From Nymphaea colorata (Eukaryota; Streptophyta; Magnoliopsida; Nymphaeales; Nymphaeaceae), in contig NC_045138.2 of assembly GCF_008831285.2 (NCBI RefSeq), positions 5,421,205 to 5,485,204 on the forward strand: DNA of 64,000 bases. The letters run 5' to 3'. Position numbers and translations under genes: made by a program. Below, piece by piece: positions 48,853 to 62,826 of the stretch. The notes below the pieces were generated by a model. The model was given only the letters and a program-made list of their open reading frames with translations, had not been told where the DNA came from and made no database searches. Each line of letters opens with the position of its first letter. The first letter of the stretch is position 1.

Positions 48853-49384
48853 TCACAGCTTTGGCTTCAGATATTCCTTTCTTTTGGACTCTAGTCCATG
48901 TAGCGGCTCGACTGCCTCCTTCCCCTGGAACTTTTCTGCAGCTCTGTACAGTAAAGCATGGACCTCTTCAAAATGAGGGTAAGTCGAATGCTTTACATTC
49001 TCTATCCATTTCTGCACTTTGGTGAAAGAGCCCAGAATCCGGTCTCGTTCACTCAATCCCAAAACCTATAGACAATGGATTGTAGAAGGCATTCGTCACT
49101 GTATTACTACCAGAAAGAGCCATAGTTATGTACTTGAAAAGCACAATGCTCAGAAAAGGAAAAAGAAAAGTAAAGACATATTGCACCTTATGGGCATGAA
49201 AAATGTGAAGTTTCTAACATGAGCTAAATTGTCAAAATAAAGAAGTTGGACAGAAGCCCTCAAAACTAGCCTGAGCTTGTCAATCAACTAAATCAACACA
49301 TATAGATGAGCACAGACGCACATGCCCATGCATCAGCCTTTCATAAAGGAACATACACATAAAAACACATGCATATATAGATGA

Positions 49385-49415
<31 letters not shown>

Positions 49416-52400
49416 AAGAGAGAGAGAGAATAAAAAAAAATTGAGAGGGAGCAATGTTTAAACCTTATTACGGAAACCAAACTTCCTCACCTTAACCTTG
49501 AAAGAGGCCAAAGAGAGACTGACCAAAATTTAGCTTATGTTGAATCGATTAGTCAGCAACCGGACTCATCGGGCATTACTGATTTTAAGAACATGACTAG
49601 CTGGTTGATTGTCGACACCAACTAGTCAAAGATTTGACAAGACAGCTGAAACATAGTTAACCATATGGAAAGCCACTCACAAAATGAAGAGACAGTTCTG
49701 AAGGATTTTGTCAAAGTCACGAGATTTTGAACACAACTTATTGCCTTTAGGACGTATCAGATGGGCATCATGGGACTGGTGAGAACAAAACTAGTCAATG
49801 TTACAGGGTAGCAGAAATAGGTAAGCAAATAAAGCAGCCAACCGATCAGCATCAAATGTAAAACATAATGGTCATCTTATCGTTTTATCTCATCTAAAAG
49901 CATGGTGCATCACAAAACAAAAAGATTACCTTAAGGCTAAAGGTACTCTCACTTGTACCTAGCAGCATAAAGATTTTCCAGTGGAGAACAGAGTGAGAAA
50001 TCATGTAAGTGGCATGGTAAAGAAAGCTCAGACTCTAATTTTATAAAAGAAGTCACAGGAAAGTATCTAAAGGAGAGAAATAAGAGGATTAACCACCATA
50101 AACCTGTTTAATCTGTTTGATAGCTGCCATGTTTTCTTTAGTAGGCAATCCATGAGACTGGAATTTTACCAATCCCTTTTGTATTTTTTTCAGTATAAAC
50201 TTTAATATCTACTTTCATAAAGTTGTTCTTCAACAAAAATCAGCTAACAAGTTGAAAGAAAAAAATAATAATTTGATGTCAGAGAAGCGTTAAATTAAAC
50301 AAAAGACAGCTTCAGATTTCCAAGAACAACAATATCCATCACACAAGTTGACATAATCTGAAGGACCTTATGAGAAAGTAAAAGAGGAAAGCGCAGAAGA
50401 GAGAACATACTTCCAATTGCATAATTTCACAAACAAGACTAAGATCTGCAATTGAAGGTTGAAGACCATCTACCAAGAACTTTTCATTTCCATGAAGCCA
50501 AACAGATTCAATCTTTGAAAGTGAATATATCAAAATCTTCTCAGCATCTGCTGCTGCTTCCAGATTCAAGGGATAGCCCAGTGCAGGCGCTAACACACTA
50601 TTAAAAACAAGCCCAGCTGCAAACAATGGCCAATATGAGATATTATAAATTCTGAACTCCAAAAGAAATTTGCAACTGTTTATCCTAGTTGAAGCATATT
50701 TAAGGGGCAACATTAGCTCGAAATTACAAGAAGTGCCTATGAGTTCTTGCAAATGCACTTGAAAATATTTCAAACCAATAAGAGATAGTTGCCCAACTTC
50801 ATGAGGAACCGGTGCAGATATTATCAGTAGCATAGCCACAGACTGTCTTTCTCTACCAATAGCTATGACATGAAACTTATTTGGGGAACATAATAAGTTT
50901 GTGTTGTTAAATGAACATTTGAGATGAAAAAGTTATGTTTCCAACGGAAGAATTATGTTGCAAAATTTTTAGTCCTTGCCTTAATTTCCAGCCTCAGAAA
51001 ATCTCCATAAAGTAGAGAAATTTTTTGTTCAGCAAACAAGAGCAAGTTAGTGATGGAATGGTAGAAATACATAAGATCAAATTATGGAGGGCAAATAGAA
51101 GATTCACTGTATGAGAATAAGTACCTGCACCACGACGCAGATTGGAGTGATGCCAATCCAAGACAGAATCAATTTTTGCCCTCTTGGAGAGATCAGCTGG
51201 GTACCTTACAATTTACAAAATGATTCAGAAGTCTCAAGAAGCACAGGAAGCATTGAGTGCAGTAAGCATATGAAAGCAATCTTTGTACTAGGTTTAAATT
51301 ACAAAAGATGCAGCACCAAGAAGACAGAGAAACAGGGAACTAGAGGTAAGAATTAAAAAAAAAAAAAGCACACTGAAACATCTTTACAAGAATAATGTTT
51401 AATTTTATACGAAGAAAGTTCCGAACCATGAATCCTATATCCACATTCAACTTACCAGTGATCTGGAATTCCAGGATATGCACAAGAAAGATACCGTAAG
51501 ATTGCATGGCTGAAAGAAAAGAAGAAGATAAGTTAGTAAAAACATTTTAAAAATTCTGTACCCGCTAGCTTTTATGCTGGCATATAATGAGTTCAACCAT
51601 TGTCTAAATAGGCTTTGACTCTCGAGCCCCATGGATCCATGTCTAGCTCCAACCAATATCTACATTAGGCTTTGGTTTGGGCCTGATAACAGATGGACTC
51701 ACTCATGGCCTTAACTGAGAATTGTCCAATTCTACAAGTCAACTGAAACAACATTCATGCATATCCCAGTAGTTTCAGCATTTTTTCACACCATGGGCAC
51801 TCATGTTGGGTTGAGGACATGAACACAAGGATGACACCATGTGTAGAGTTACTTTCCTGAACTCAGTTTCTTTGGATGCATTTGTTTTAGCAATCAAGGG
51901 GTCAAACCTTGGCTTTCCTAACAAGAAGCATCAGATTACAGTGGCTAACATTAGGCTGCAAAATCATTAGATGAAGGCCAAGGTTAATAACCCAAAAGGC
52001 CAACCAACATCTGGTGAATAATACCCCCTAAAATCATAATGGTCATTATCCCCTGCATGAGAATAACATGCATCTCACAAGAGCTCAAACGTACAATAAG
52101 GAATCCAGTAACAACTTCTGCTAGTCTCCTTTTCACAAATTCCGCATGTTTCATTCCGGATGGCATTTCTGTGAACCAAAACTACCATGCAGGATATGCA
52201 TTATAAAGGCTGTTATATCAGTAGTTTCATAGAGGAAAAGGCCAATTGAAGACCAAAAGCTACCTTTCAAACAACTTGAGCTTCCCATCAACAACAGCAG
52301 GAACTTGTTTCATAGGGTTTATATCTGCATAAGTGCAATTCAAAACAACAGTAACATCATGAAATTTGAAATCCATATTGCACCACGTGATGCTGCCAAG

Positions 52401-53830
52401 CTTCTGAAGCAGAATTGTATAGCTTATCAAAAAGTTGGGTGTACAAATGCATGTCACACTCATGGAAACAAAATCAGGAAGCAGCAGTAATATGAACATA
52501 TAAGGCCAACCAAGATTGAAAATACCATTTCTCCAAATCAGGGAAATAGTTACAAATGAAGAAAACAGCGTGCATAGCACAGTGGCAGAAATAAGCTGGA
52601 TACAGTCTTTGGTAGTTGCTAGTTAGACGCCCAATAATTTGCCAAATTCAAGTCAAAATGGCATGCCAAATCTGGATGTGCGGAATTTTACTGTAGCGTA
52701 GCTAAGAACCTCATTCTTTCTCTTTCTATAGCTACAGTTAGCATTTTTAAAATGGCCACAGATTACATACGTTAGCTCGATGACAGCTCAAACATAACAC
52801 CACAACTGAATACTGATATACCATTATTATTTCTTTTAGGTTTAAATTCCAAAGATAGCCCTGTGTTCTATTGAGGATAAATGGTCCATTTGCTAGCTTT
52901 TCATAGTGATTTTTTGATCGAAATTGATTTTTCCAGGTTGAGGCCAAATTATTGTCAAAATTCGGGCCGTTAATTTGAGAAGCTTTACAGAAAGCCATTT
53001 AAGTGTCGTATTTGAACAATCTATGGTCTGTCTCTTCACAAAATCAGTCATGATCAGTTTCATAATAAAATCGCTAGAGATACCATAAATTTACATGTCA
53101 GATTTGGTCTTCATATTCAGTTGTGACAACTGACCATTCGTTCCGTTCATGATAGGAAGCTTCATTAAACAGGCCATGCTCCTAAAGATGTGCATCCAAA
53201 CATGTATCAATCGATATGAGGATGACCATGTTCTAAAGCAGAATCACCTTTAAATTCAGGTCGCCTGTGTTCACCCTTTGCAAGGTTCACTTTAACCTCT
53301 TCAAAGTCAATCCCATTTATCCTACACAGTCCCACATACACAGGTGTTAGCTGCTTTTCTCATGAAACCAGCTAGAGAAGCAAATTTTAACAACCCCATT
53401 CACAGGCACAACGACCAGAGGAGCCAATATGGCCGAGAGACTGAAAGTCAAAAGCATTAGACGGTCGACATAACTCGAATTTGAAGCAAAAAAAAAAAAA
53501 GCTCCTGAACATCAAAACACATATACGGGAATTCCCAAAGAACGCACAAAGCTGAAAAGTTTATCGCCTAATAGTAAAATGACATCAGATCGACGCTGCG
53601 CTCAAGAAAGGAAAAAAGTGAAATGAAAGGAATATCAGACGCAGAGGTGAAGAAAAGGATACCAACTGATTATTGCATAAAGAAAACAAAAGCATCTCAG
53701 TTGAAAGGTAGAACTTCAGACCGATGGATTAATACGTGAAAGAAAGAGAGAGAAAAAGAACCAACTTGCAAAAGATGAGGATAGCGCGAGATGGCTGGGA
53801 GATTCGATCGACATACACTCGGAGCTTCAT
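48853..53830 (-). CDS. Theta-class glutathione S-transferase, 7 exons
   Basis: Exons on the minus strand are 53766-53830, 53248-53321, 52264-52324, 51456-51509, 51125-51204, 50411-50616 and 48853-49065. Every intron has GT..AG, phases join cleanly, and the 753-nt total gives 250 aa. The N-terminal thioredoxin-fold domain has MKLRVYVDRISQPSRA, with the theta-type catalytic Ser at residue 11, cis-Pro VPAVVDGKLKLFE and the glutathione-binding ESHAI (66-70). The helical C-terminal domain contains WYPADLSKRAKIDSVLDWHH, NSVLAPALGYPLN, QPSIADLSLVCEIMQLE and KVQKWIENVK. Plant theta GSTs mainly reduce lipid hydroperoxides and often end in a peroxisomal signal. Here the end is PKL, a weaker type-1-like tripeptide, so peroxisomal location is plausible but unproven. 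Intron 6 spans about 1.35 kb and holds a (CA)n tract. Confidence 0.95.
49385..49411. repeat. (CA)n microsatellite in GST intron 6
   Basis: About 13 CA units, followed by a short GA run. Confidence 0.95.
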
Positions 53831-54956
53831 TATCTCTCTGTCCTTATGCTCGCTCTCTCTTTCTGAGCAGCCAAAATTCCTGCGCATGTGGAGGTGGACT
53901 GATCCGACTACTATTTCTTCGAGATTTAATTCGATGGTCTCTCGGATTTAATTCGATCCGGCTGCCACTAATGGGCAATACGTTTGGCATTTTAGGGGCG
54001 TCTGAATGGGCGGAATTTTATGTAGCAGTAAAACTTTATACTAAAAACCAGAGGTCCCGTCAAACGTGGAATAAAACTCCGGTAATTTTGGATGAATCTG
54101 TTCTTTAATATCACTAATAAGGTGACGTTTGACCTTTTAGAAATGAAAATATGAAATGATAATTCCAAACATTTTATGTCCCCATTTCCAAATTTCCTTT
54201 GTGTTTGCACTTTAGAAATGGGTTTCCCTTGAAACCAATTTTCAAGTTTGATGAGCATGAAAGAGGAAAGGTTGAACCGTTGAAAATATTGATGTGTTTT
54301 GGAAGTTTTATGGTCATTGAAGTAATATTCAATGAGCCACTTTGAAAATATATGAAACCAAGTAAAGCTGTTATGAAATTGTTGAAGTGAAGCTGTTATG
54401 AAATTGTTAAAAATTCAGGTTCTTGGCGTTTCTTTTCTCATTTTCGACTAAGCTTGGGCACAAGGTGGGCCCGACCCGACACCGGAAACACGAGCCTCAA
54501 TTCGACCGACACTTAAGACTTGAACTCAGGCCCAGCCTAATTAAAATTAAAAAGTATATATTTTAATATAAAATAATATATAAAGATAATTAATTGTAAT
54601 AAAATATTATAATTATATATATATAAATCAATAAAATTAATATTGAAAAAATCTATATGTGATGGGCAAACTGCTAACACCGCCATCCTCCAATTATGTA
54701 CAATAAACAAATGCCGTTGGAAGTTAGGAGTCCATGACAGCTTGGTGAGGTTACAATGATTATACAAATTCAAAGTGACTGATTTTGAATCTTTAGAAAA
54801 ACTGTCATATGCTTATTAATTATGCAACTTAGTAATTGATTTTTCGATGGAGTTGAAATCGAAGCATGAAAATCTCTTATAATGTGGAATTAACTGGGGC
54901 GTGAAGTCAGCTGCAACTGAGGGAACGCCTAGAGGGTTGGCGTGGGTGCACCAGAT
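53831..54956. other. GST upstream region and intergenic
   Basis: Immediately upstream of the GST start on the minus strand lies a pyrimidine/purine-rich leader region; no clear TATA box was seen. The remainder is AT-rich with no gene. Confidence 0.5.
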
Positions 54957-54964
54957 GGAGTGGG

Positions 54965-55529
54965 CGGAGGCGGAGCCAAGGGGAGCTGCATGGGCCCTGG
55001 CCTCACCTCAATTTCACTTTAAAAAAAATTATATGTAAATTTTATAAAATTTTACTTATCCTATATAAAAATAAAAATTTTGAAAAATTATATTTTGGCT
55101 CCGATCAAAATTTAAAACATAATCACAAATAACATTTCAGAGTTTTAAACAGTAAGTATTCTCGGGATTAATATGGCGAGCTTGAAAAAAATGAAAAAAA
55201 TACATTAAATTTTTAAAAATAAAAAAAAAACTAAAAATAAAGGAAAAATAAAATAAGTGAGAAACTAATAACACAAACATCAAAATATAAGTAGATTTGC
55301 AACAAATAAAAGATATAAAATAAAAAAAAAAACTGTTTGGCATTGAAAAACTAAAAAAGGTGAAGAAACGCAAAAAAGGGCGTTTTTTTGTTTTAAATGT
55401 TCTTTAAAAAAATGAGTTTTTTTTTTAAAAAGTTTTAAACAACCATCTAATTTATCGCGTGTGCTATGTGAATATGATTTAGAAATTTAATTTGACTCCC
55501 CTCACAAAAAATTTATGGTTCTGCCCTTA
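54965..55529. mobile_element. MITE-like gcggagcc element with nested insertion
   Basis: Flanked by GGAGTGGG on both sides (54957-54964 and 55530-55537), an 8-bp target duplication. The left end has ggcggagccaagg and the right end atggttctgccc, matching the family at 3007-3190; interior wording (ttatatgtaaattttataaaa, ttttggctcc) is shared too. The copy is longer than its relatives because an AT-rich repeat is inserted in it. Confidence 0.7.
55130..55440. repeat. AT-rich repeat, copy 2 (nested)
   Basis: Reverse complement of the core of 38030-38400, inserted in the MITE-like element at 54965-55529. Its borders are approximate. Confidence 0.65.
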
Positions 55530-55537
55530 GGAGTGGG

Positions 55538-58500
55538 GCCTTATAGGTAATCAGTCACCACACTGCAAAATGAGGGGCACTGACATATGCAAGTTGAAGC
55601 ATAGTGGATGCAACACCCCCAAGTCACCAAAAGCAAAACCGACATTTTCATAAGGGGATAGGAAAAGGGTGGGAGTTAATTTTGATTAGAAAGATGAAAT
55701 ATTTCTCATGCTCACCTAACAACTACAACTAATGGAAAGAGAAAAACTTAAGAAAACGACAATTGAAAGTAAATATCAGAAAATAAAGTGGAAAATAAAA
55801 CAAGAAAATAAAGAAAAATATGTAGATAAATTTTTTTTATTCCAGATTCTAATACTCCTCACAAATGTGCCGTATGACATTTTAGATAGAGAAAACGTGG
55901 GTTGAATTCAACCATATAGGTCTAGATCAACTGATCCAACCATATACATCCGGATCCTTACATTTTAAATAAGATCTGGGTTCCAAATTTAAACATAAAC
56001 AAGGGAGAAATTTCTAAACTCAAAATCTCCTATGCAGCCTGCTTTGACTTTGATATGAAATGCGCCTGGGTCAGATCTGCATCTGCACTGCAGCAAGCTC
56101 CCCTCGTCAAAGGGCAGGGCCTTGATGAACTACAATCAAACTGGATCACAATGCCTATGTTTGGAGAAAATTCACTCTTTCTATGGTGTTTGATACCAAC
56201 TTCTTAGTCCTATGTTGTTCTTTGATTCCTGAAACTATTGTGTGGTGTTTGGCAGCACCAAGATATCCCACAATTTGAATCCTGGAACCAGTAGAATGGG
56301 AATTTGCATCCCCATTCTAAAAACGTAAGCGTGTTTTTGAACTTGAATTATAATCTACTCGATTACCATCCAGTGTTTGTGTTTGTTTGAAGTATGTAAA
56401 AAAAAAATTGGAAGATTGTTATGAGGCAAATCTTCTGTCTGCTTTGTAACAATGTACAACGACGTTGAGAAGTCGACAAACAATATCACAGAGCACACAT
56501 TACAGAGAGATATTATTTCCCTTCCAAACAGTATAATACTGATTCAAATCTTAAAATTCAAGCAATTTGGTATTGCAGAAATATACAACAAGCACTGAGA
56601 ATACTTCATGATATCTAATCACTCTGATAAGAGAATTAAAAACAGAGAAACATATAATGAACGATCTGCAATCAAAGATGCGTCTCCTTATGAGCTGAGC
56701 AACTCACTTAAAAGAAGAAATCTGCTTAACAGAGGCATAAAGCAAGGGACAAACAGAAAATCCATAACTTTGTCGAAATTTCTCAACGCTTTTTACGCTC
56801 TCGTGATAATCAGTCTAAAGGCGTTATCTTCCTCGCCAAACCGGTGCCTTTCATGACCGACCTCCCAAATTTCAGACTTTGTTTGATTCTTTCGACCCAT
56901 TTCACTGAGGCAATAGAAACACTGAGAATTGTTATCCATGTTTGCTGTGTAGAGCCCCCGATCTCTAAAATTTATTAAGAGTGCATTTTTATAATTTATT
57001 ATTTTAATATTTTATGAAGAACCAGTTGTTTGAAAGTGGGACGCAAAAGCTCAGGGCCTTTGTGATAAGTTTCAAAAGTTGGGCACCTATTGGACATTGA
57101 ACTGTTTGTTTGACGCCTATTTGCAATTTTTTTCATTCTTGGCTGATAAATCCGATCAAATTTCCAAGATATTTTATACTTATATTTTCAAATGTATTTC
57201 AGTTTATATGGTTAAATTCATGAAGAACATCTTCATGGGACATATCTTTACAAGACATTAGGAGGCTTGGTTGAAACTTGAAAATACATGAACAAGAATT
57301 ATTTGTTTAGAAAAAATAAATTGAGAAGACTATGCATTCATATATATGAGTTTCCTTAATAAAAGAAAACTCCAATTAATTACCGTTTAAAAAGTTTCTA
57401 AATCTTTTGTATGCGTTGAAAAATATGATTTCATATAGATCGATCGTATTTTTCAGATGCAGACATCACATGTATAGTTTAGTTTACTTTATGAAATCGA
57501 GTTCCCGCTGATGGAATGGGGCAATGGGTAGCGTCGTTCCTTTCCTCTGAATCCGAAGCAAACGTCGGACACGGAATGGATAGAACTGATGGGATGCAGG
57601 GACAGCAGGTGTAAAAGGCGGGAGAGCATTCCTTCCTCCCCGTTCTGCGGTAAACCAGGAACAGCTCTTGGGTAGAGACACCTTTAAACATGGCTTCTCT
57701 CTTGCCCTCTTCCTCTGCTTGATCGTCGTCCCCTTCTGACCATCCTCGAAGGGTTGGCAGAAAGGCCGGAGCGAGGGCTGGTAGACTGTCAATTCTTGTT
57801 TCGAACTCTCAGTGTATCAATTCTTTACATGCAAGTTAAATCTCAAAAGCATCAGAGGCACCCGGGGCTTCGCTTCGGCCTTCACTCGGCAGTCAGTCGT
57901 TTGAAGCAAAACCAGGGTTCCAACGAGAACTTTGTGGCGACCGAAGCGTTTTGGATTTGAGGGGATTTCTTTACAGTGGATAGTGGACCTCTCCCTCTCC
58001 GGCGAATGAAATTTGGGCTTTCTGCACCTTCACCTGAAGCGTTTTAGACTTGGGGTTTTCAGTAAGAACAACCGATGGTTCGGCAACTGAACGACTGCTT
58101 TCTGATTGGGGTGCGATTAGGTTTCATTTGGGGCTTTTAGTGATTTCATTCTTTGCCACCAAAGACATTGTTTATCTGTTGTCTTCTGCGATTTGTAACA
58201 TGCTTTTGTTGTCTTCACTATTTTACAGGAGCTACTTGGAATGTGCAATTCAGGATTTGGGGACTGCCTTATAAAACCGGAGCTCCTTCGATCAATTCTT
58301 GACTGCGGGTTTGAGCATCCTTTGTAGGAAGGTTTTACATTCGATCTCTTGATTTCTTGAAGCATTAAGAGGCTGCAATGCTTAGATTTTAGCTTCCCAT
58401 AAGATGATGTACGATTATCCGTATTGCATTGGTTCTCTTTTGTAACGCTCGTTTGGGAATCGCACATTACATCCTTTCTTGGGTTTCAAAGAGCTACAGG

Positions 58501-58904
58501 TGACTCTCTCTCTCTGTCTGGGTTTTGTCTTTATGTTTTTCTAGCTTTGGTTTTAGATAGTTAAATTCAATTGAACTACATAAAGTCAAGCTTGAGCCAA
58601 GCTCAAGCCATGTTGTAACTCTAGTTCAAACGTTAGTGCTCAAAACTCTCTCTTAACAAAATATGCTTTTGTCCTATCATTTGATTCTTGTGCTATTCCT
58701 AAACTCGATTCTAAGTAGCATATGTACAAGGAACTAAGTTGTTATATATCATAGTTCATAGTCATATATTTTACTGACTTATGATAGGCTTTGCTTTTCT
58801 TTAAATGCACATTTCAGTTTGCTTATGCATTAGCAGTTTAAAATAGGTTTCTTATCTATTTTATTCAACAGTTTAAAATAGTGCACGAAATAATCATATT
58901 CCAT
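55538..58904. other. Intergenic; GC-richer block at 57.5-58.5 kb
   Basis: No gene is established. From 57480 to 58500 composition shifts towards coding-like. At 57690 an ATG opens MASLLPSSSA, a plastid-transit-like start, but TGA follows at once. A donor-like cag/gtgact followed by (CT)n occurs near 58499. These could be remains of a 5' exon or leader of a gene, but nothing downstream continues it. Confidence 0.4.
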
Positions 58905-60910
58905 TTGTTTTTGTTAAAATTAAATATCTACCCAACATAACAAACTACAAACAATGGGATGACGACCAAGTCAAGTATTTTGTTTGATGTGATGTTAGAA
59001 TAGGTCTGATTCCTTGGGATAAGGACAGGGTTAGGTTGAAAAACAAAACGACTATAAGGGCCCGTTTGATGGGCGGGTAAAAGTTGGTGGGGGTAAAAGT
59101 TGGTGGGGAAGGGAGAATTTGTACGGGCGGGTGAAATTTCACCCGCCCGATTAAAACCCATCAAACAGGGTGGAATTCCACCCGTTTAACCCAAAAGGGA
59201 GCAGGTGGAATTTCACCCGCTCGAAAGTCTGAGCTCGGAGCTCGGACTTTCGAGCGGGTGAAATTCCACCCTCTCGAAATAGTTGTTTCGGGTTAGGCAC
59301 TCCGCTCAACCTCCCTCCGCAGCTCCTCTTCCCTCGTGCCTTCTCACGTCGCACCAGAGTATAACCAGGTCGCACTGTCGCCGCTGCGCCGTCGCGTCTC
59401 CGCTCCACCGCCGGTAGGCTTTTTTCCTTTCTCTCTTTGATTCCCTCCCTTTCTCTAATGCCCTAAGTTGTCGCTCCTTCCCCTCTACCACAGAGACTGT
59501 CTGCCACAGTTGCCGTCGCCGCTGTACCGTCGCCTCTCCGCTCCACCGCCGATACGCTTTCTCCCTTTCTCTCTCTGATGCCTTCCCTTTCCCCCTTTCT
59601 CTGATGCCCTAAGTTGTCGCTCCTTCCCCTCTGCCACAGAGACCGTCTGCCACAGTTGCCTCTCTGCGCTGTCGCCTCTCTGCCACAGTTGCTGCTCCTT
59701 CCCTCTGTTACTGCCCGGTGAGTCTCTCTATCTCTCTCGCTTCTGCCACAGTCGAACGATTTGGGCGTATGACTTGCTGCCCTGTAGTTGAGGTGCATAG
59801 GTGTCTGATTTGGGCGTTTGGGCTTGTAACCTTACATTGAAATTTCAAAGGGGATTTTGCCTTACATGTCATCCACATTCACCAAAACTGTTTGATATCT
59901 TGATTTTTCTTTTTGATATTGAAAGGAGAGTGACTTAACTGCTCCTTAGAATGTTGTTCTTCCAGTGCCACATGCCCTGGTATTTACACATAGGAGGTGT
60001 AAAACCCTTTTATCATTTTAAAAGTTGTCAAATAAATGATTTCTGTTTGTGGTATTATTATCTGTTCGAAGGACTCCAACCTTCATTGATGTTCAAATTC
60101 AATCATGCTGTAAAAAATTTGAAAATGTTCAAGAACTTCATATCTTGATTTTATAAAGAAAATCTATGTGTTTTTCTGAAAATCATTGATAGAAGAAACA
60201 GAATATAAACTTGTAGCCACTGTATCATCTCAAAAACACAAAACTTTTAGAAGCTGGAAGACAGTAGCACTGAGTGTTTGTTGTTATCAGCATATGTGCC
60301 AGGTAAAGCAAAATTGGAAAAAAATTTCTCGTTTGACTTAATATGCAGACTGCTGATTTACTTCGTCTTCTTCACCAATCATCCTCTCTGCTGTCACTCG
60401 AGCCTGAAACACTACTTTAAATTAAGGTGAAAATACAACATTACAGTTGTCCATGGGTTGTTGTTGCTTTTGATACTCATAGAAGGTTGTCATGAGTGCA
60501 TGCATGTGAAGAACAATGTCATCAATTTTGTAGTTGAAGAAATTAGCAGCAGTTTCAAATTACCTTTCTCGGCTACCCATTTGCAGCAGAAATTGATTTG
60601 ACGACATTCTTTGTATTCAAGTTTTCAATATTTGTACTCATGTTTTTCACATATGCGTTGCATCAGGTTCAACAATTAATCCAGATTATCAGATGTGCAT
60701 ATATATTTAGAAGCAAAGGGAGAAGGAATGGTCTGCCGGAGCTTTTGGCATTATTAATCGGTCATGGTTCCCCGGTAGCAGTTTAACCTGTTCAGTTGGT
60801 GCTCCTATTTGCATCTAAGCAACTTCTTCCTTTGGTGGACAGAGGTTTAGCATGGAGAGATTAATCAGCATGATTCTCTTATATCTTGTTCTTAACATGA
60901 TTCTCTTATA

Positions 60911-61868
60911 TCATGTTCTTACATTTTTGACAATGGCTGCATTCAAATCATTCTTTATTGTTTTCAATCACAGTAGCAAATGCCAATTTCTTCAGTTCCT
61001 CCTCTTGTCTTTCTTCAATTCCTTCCTTTGGTGGATTTGTAATTCGTCTTCCTGCTTTCATTCTCACGATAATTAGGCAAATAAAACTAAGAGGAACAGT
61101 TGATGTCATGAGGATTAATTGGCTCTGCATTATAGTCGGATCTAAACATAAAGAGAAGTTGAAAAGCTTTGTAATTTAGTGTGATCACCAGCAATCTTAC
61201 AGCAATCTAATGCAGATCACCAGCAATCTTACAAATCTTCAGATCGATAATATTCCTACAAGTGGTTTGTAGATATGGAACAGTGTTGTAGTCAATATCG
61301 GAATCCTTCGCTTGCTGAAAGATCAAAAGATCAGGGCCAATGGGCCCCGATTTCCCATTTTTCTTAAAAAATAACTAAAGAAAGTTTAAGCTAATAAGGA
61401 AAACTAAAACATATCTTATGTTTTTGAAGAACACACATCGGCCCGTTTAGTCTTAGCAATGGTCTGATACGATGCGATGATAATGTACATGGCTATTGAG
61501 TGTACATGCATCGAACATATCACTTTTGAGTAAGCAAGATGAGTATTTCATTCCATATAAATGAATGGTAAGGTTCGGTGTGGAACACACACCTCAACAT
61601 TTTGTTCTTATTTGTTTTTTGGATGTTAGGGACTACACCCTAAACATTTTATTGTTTTGGAAAATCATCTTCCAATTTTTTTCCAAATCAGATTTGGAGA
61701 TTTGGAGAGGAGAAGACAAAAAAAACAACATTTACCACGTTAAATTCTTTTTATGCATCAAACAGGGTTAAATTTACCACGGTAAATTTCACCCGCCCAT
61801 CAAACAGAGCCTCAGATTGGAAGAGGGAGAAATTTCATGCTATGAATTTTTCTGAAAAAATTTACCAT
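60911..61868. repeat. 958-bp tandem duplication, unit 1
   Basis: Begins tcatgttcttacattt. It is matched base for base by 61869-62826 apart from roughly eight or nine single-base differences. Near its end (about 61785-61810) it contains acccgcccatcaaacagagc, a variant of the element's right terminus. Confidence 0.95.
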
Positions 61869-62826
61869 TCATGTTCTTACATTTTTGACAATGGCTGCAT
61901 TCAAATCATTCTTTATTGTTTTCAATCACAGTAGCAAATGCCAATTTCTTCAGTTCCTCCTCTTGTCTTTCTTCAATTCCTTCCTTTGGTGGATTTGTAA
62001 TTCGTCTTCCTGCTTTCATTCTCACGATAATTAGGCAAATAAAACTAAGAGGAACAGTTGATGTCATGAGGATTAATTGGCTCTGCATTATAGTCGGATC
62101 TAAACATAAAGAGAAGTTGAAAAGCTTTGTAATTTAGTGTGATCACCAGCAATCTTACAGCAATCTAATGCAGATCACCAGCAATCTTACAAATCTTCAG
62201 ATCGATAATATTCCTACAAGTGGTTTGTAGATATGGAACAGTGTTGTAGTCAATATCGGAATCCTTCGCTTGCTGAAAGATCAAAAGATCAGGGCCAATG
62301 GGCCCCGATTTCCCATTTTTCTTAAAAAATAACTAATGAAAGTTTAAGCTAATAAAGAAAACTAAAACATATCTTATGTTTTTGAAGAACACACATCGGC
62401 CCGTTTAGTCTTAGCAATGGTCTGATACGATGCGATGATAATGTACATGGCTATTGAGTGTACATGCATCGAACATATCACTTTTGAGTAAGCAAGATGA
62501 GTATTTCATTCCATATAAATGAATGGTAAGGTTCGGTGTGGAACACACACCTCAACATTTTGTTCTTATTTGTTTTTTGGATGGTAGGGACTACACCCAA
62601 AACATTTTATTGTTTTGGAAAATCATCTTCTAATTTTTTTCCAAATCAGATTTGGAGATTTGGAGAGGAGAAGACAAAAAAAACAACATTTACCACGTTA
62701 AATTCTTTTTATGCATCAAACAGGGTTAAATTTACCACGGTAAATTTCACCCGCCCATCAAACAGAGCCTCAGATTGGAAGAGGGAGAAATTTCATCCTA
62801 TGAATTTTTTTGAAAAAATTTATCAT
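61869..62826. repeat. 958-bp tandem duplication, unit 2
   Basis: Second copy, directly abutting the first with no spacer and followed within 50 bases by the true right terminus of the host element. Mirror frames in both units (73 codons plus strand, 60 codons minus strand) are identical, as expected for a recent duplication, and carry no known domain. Confidence 0.95.

Noticed and set aside
60948-62137. Duplicated 73- and 60-codon frames in the tandem units
   Set aside because: Identity follows from the recent duplication; the frames overlap on opposite strands, begin at non-ATG codons in part, and match no family.
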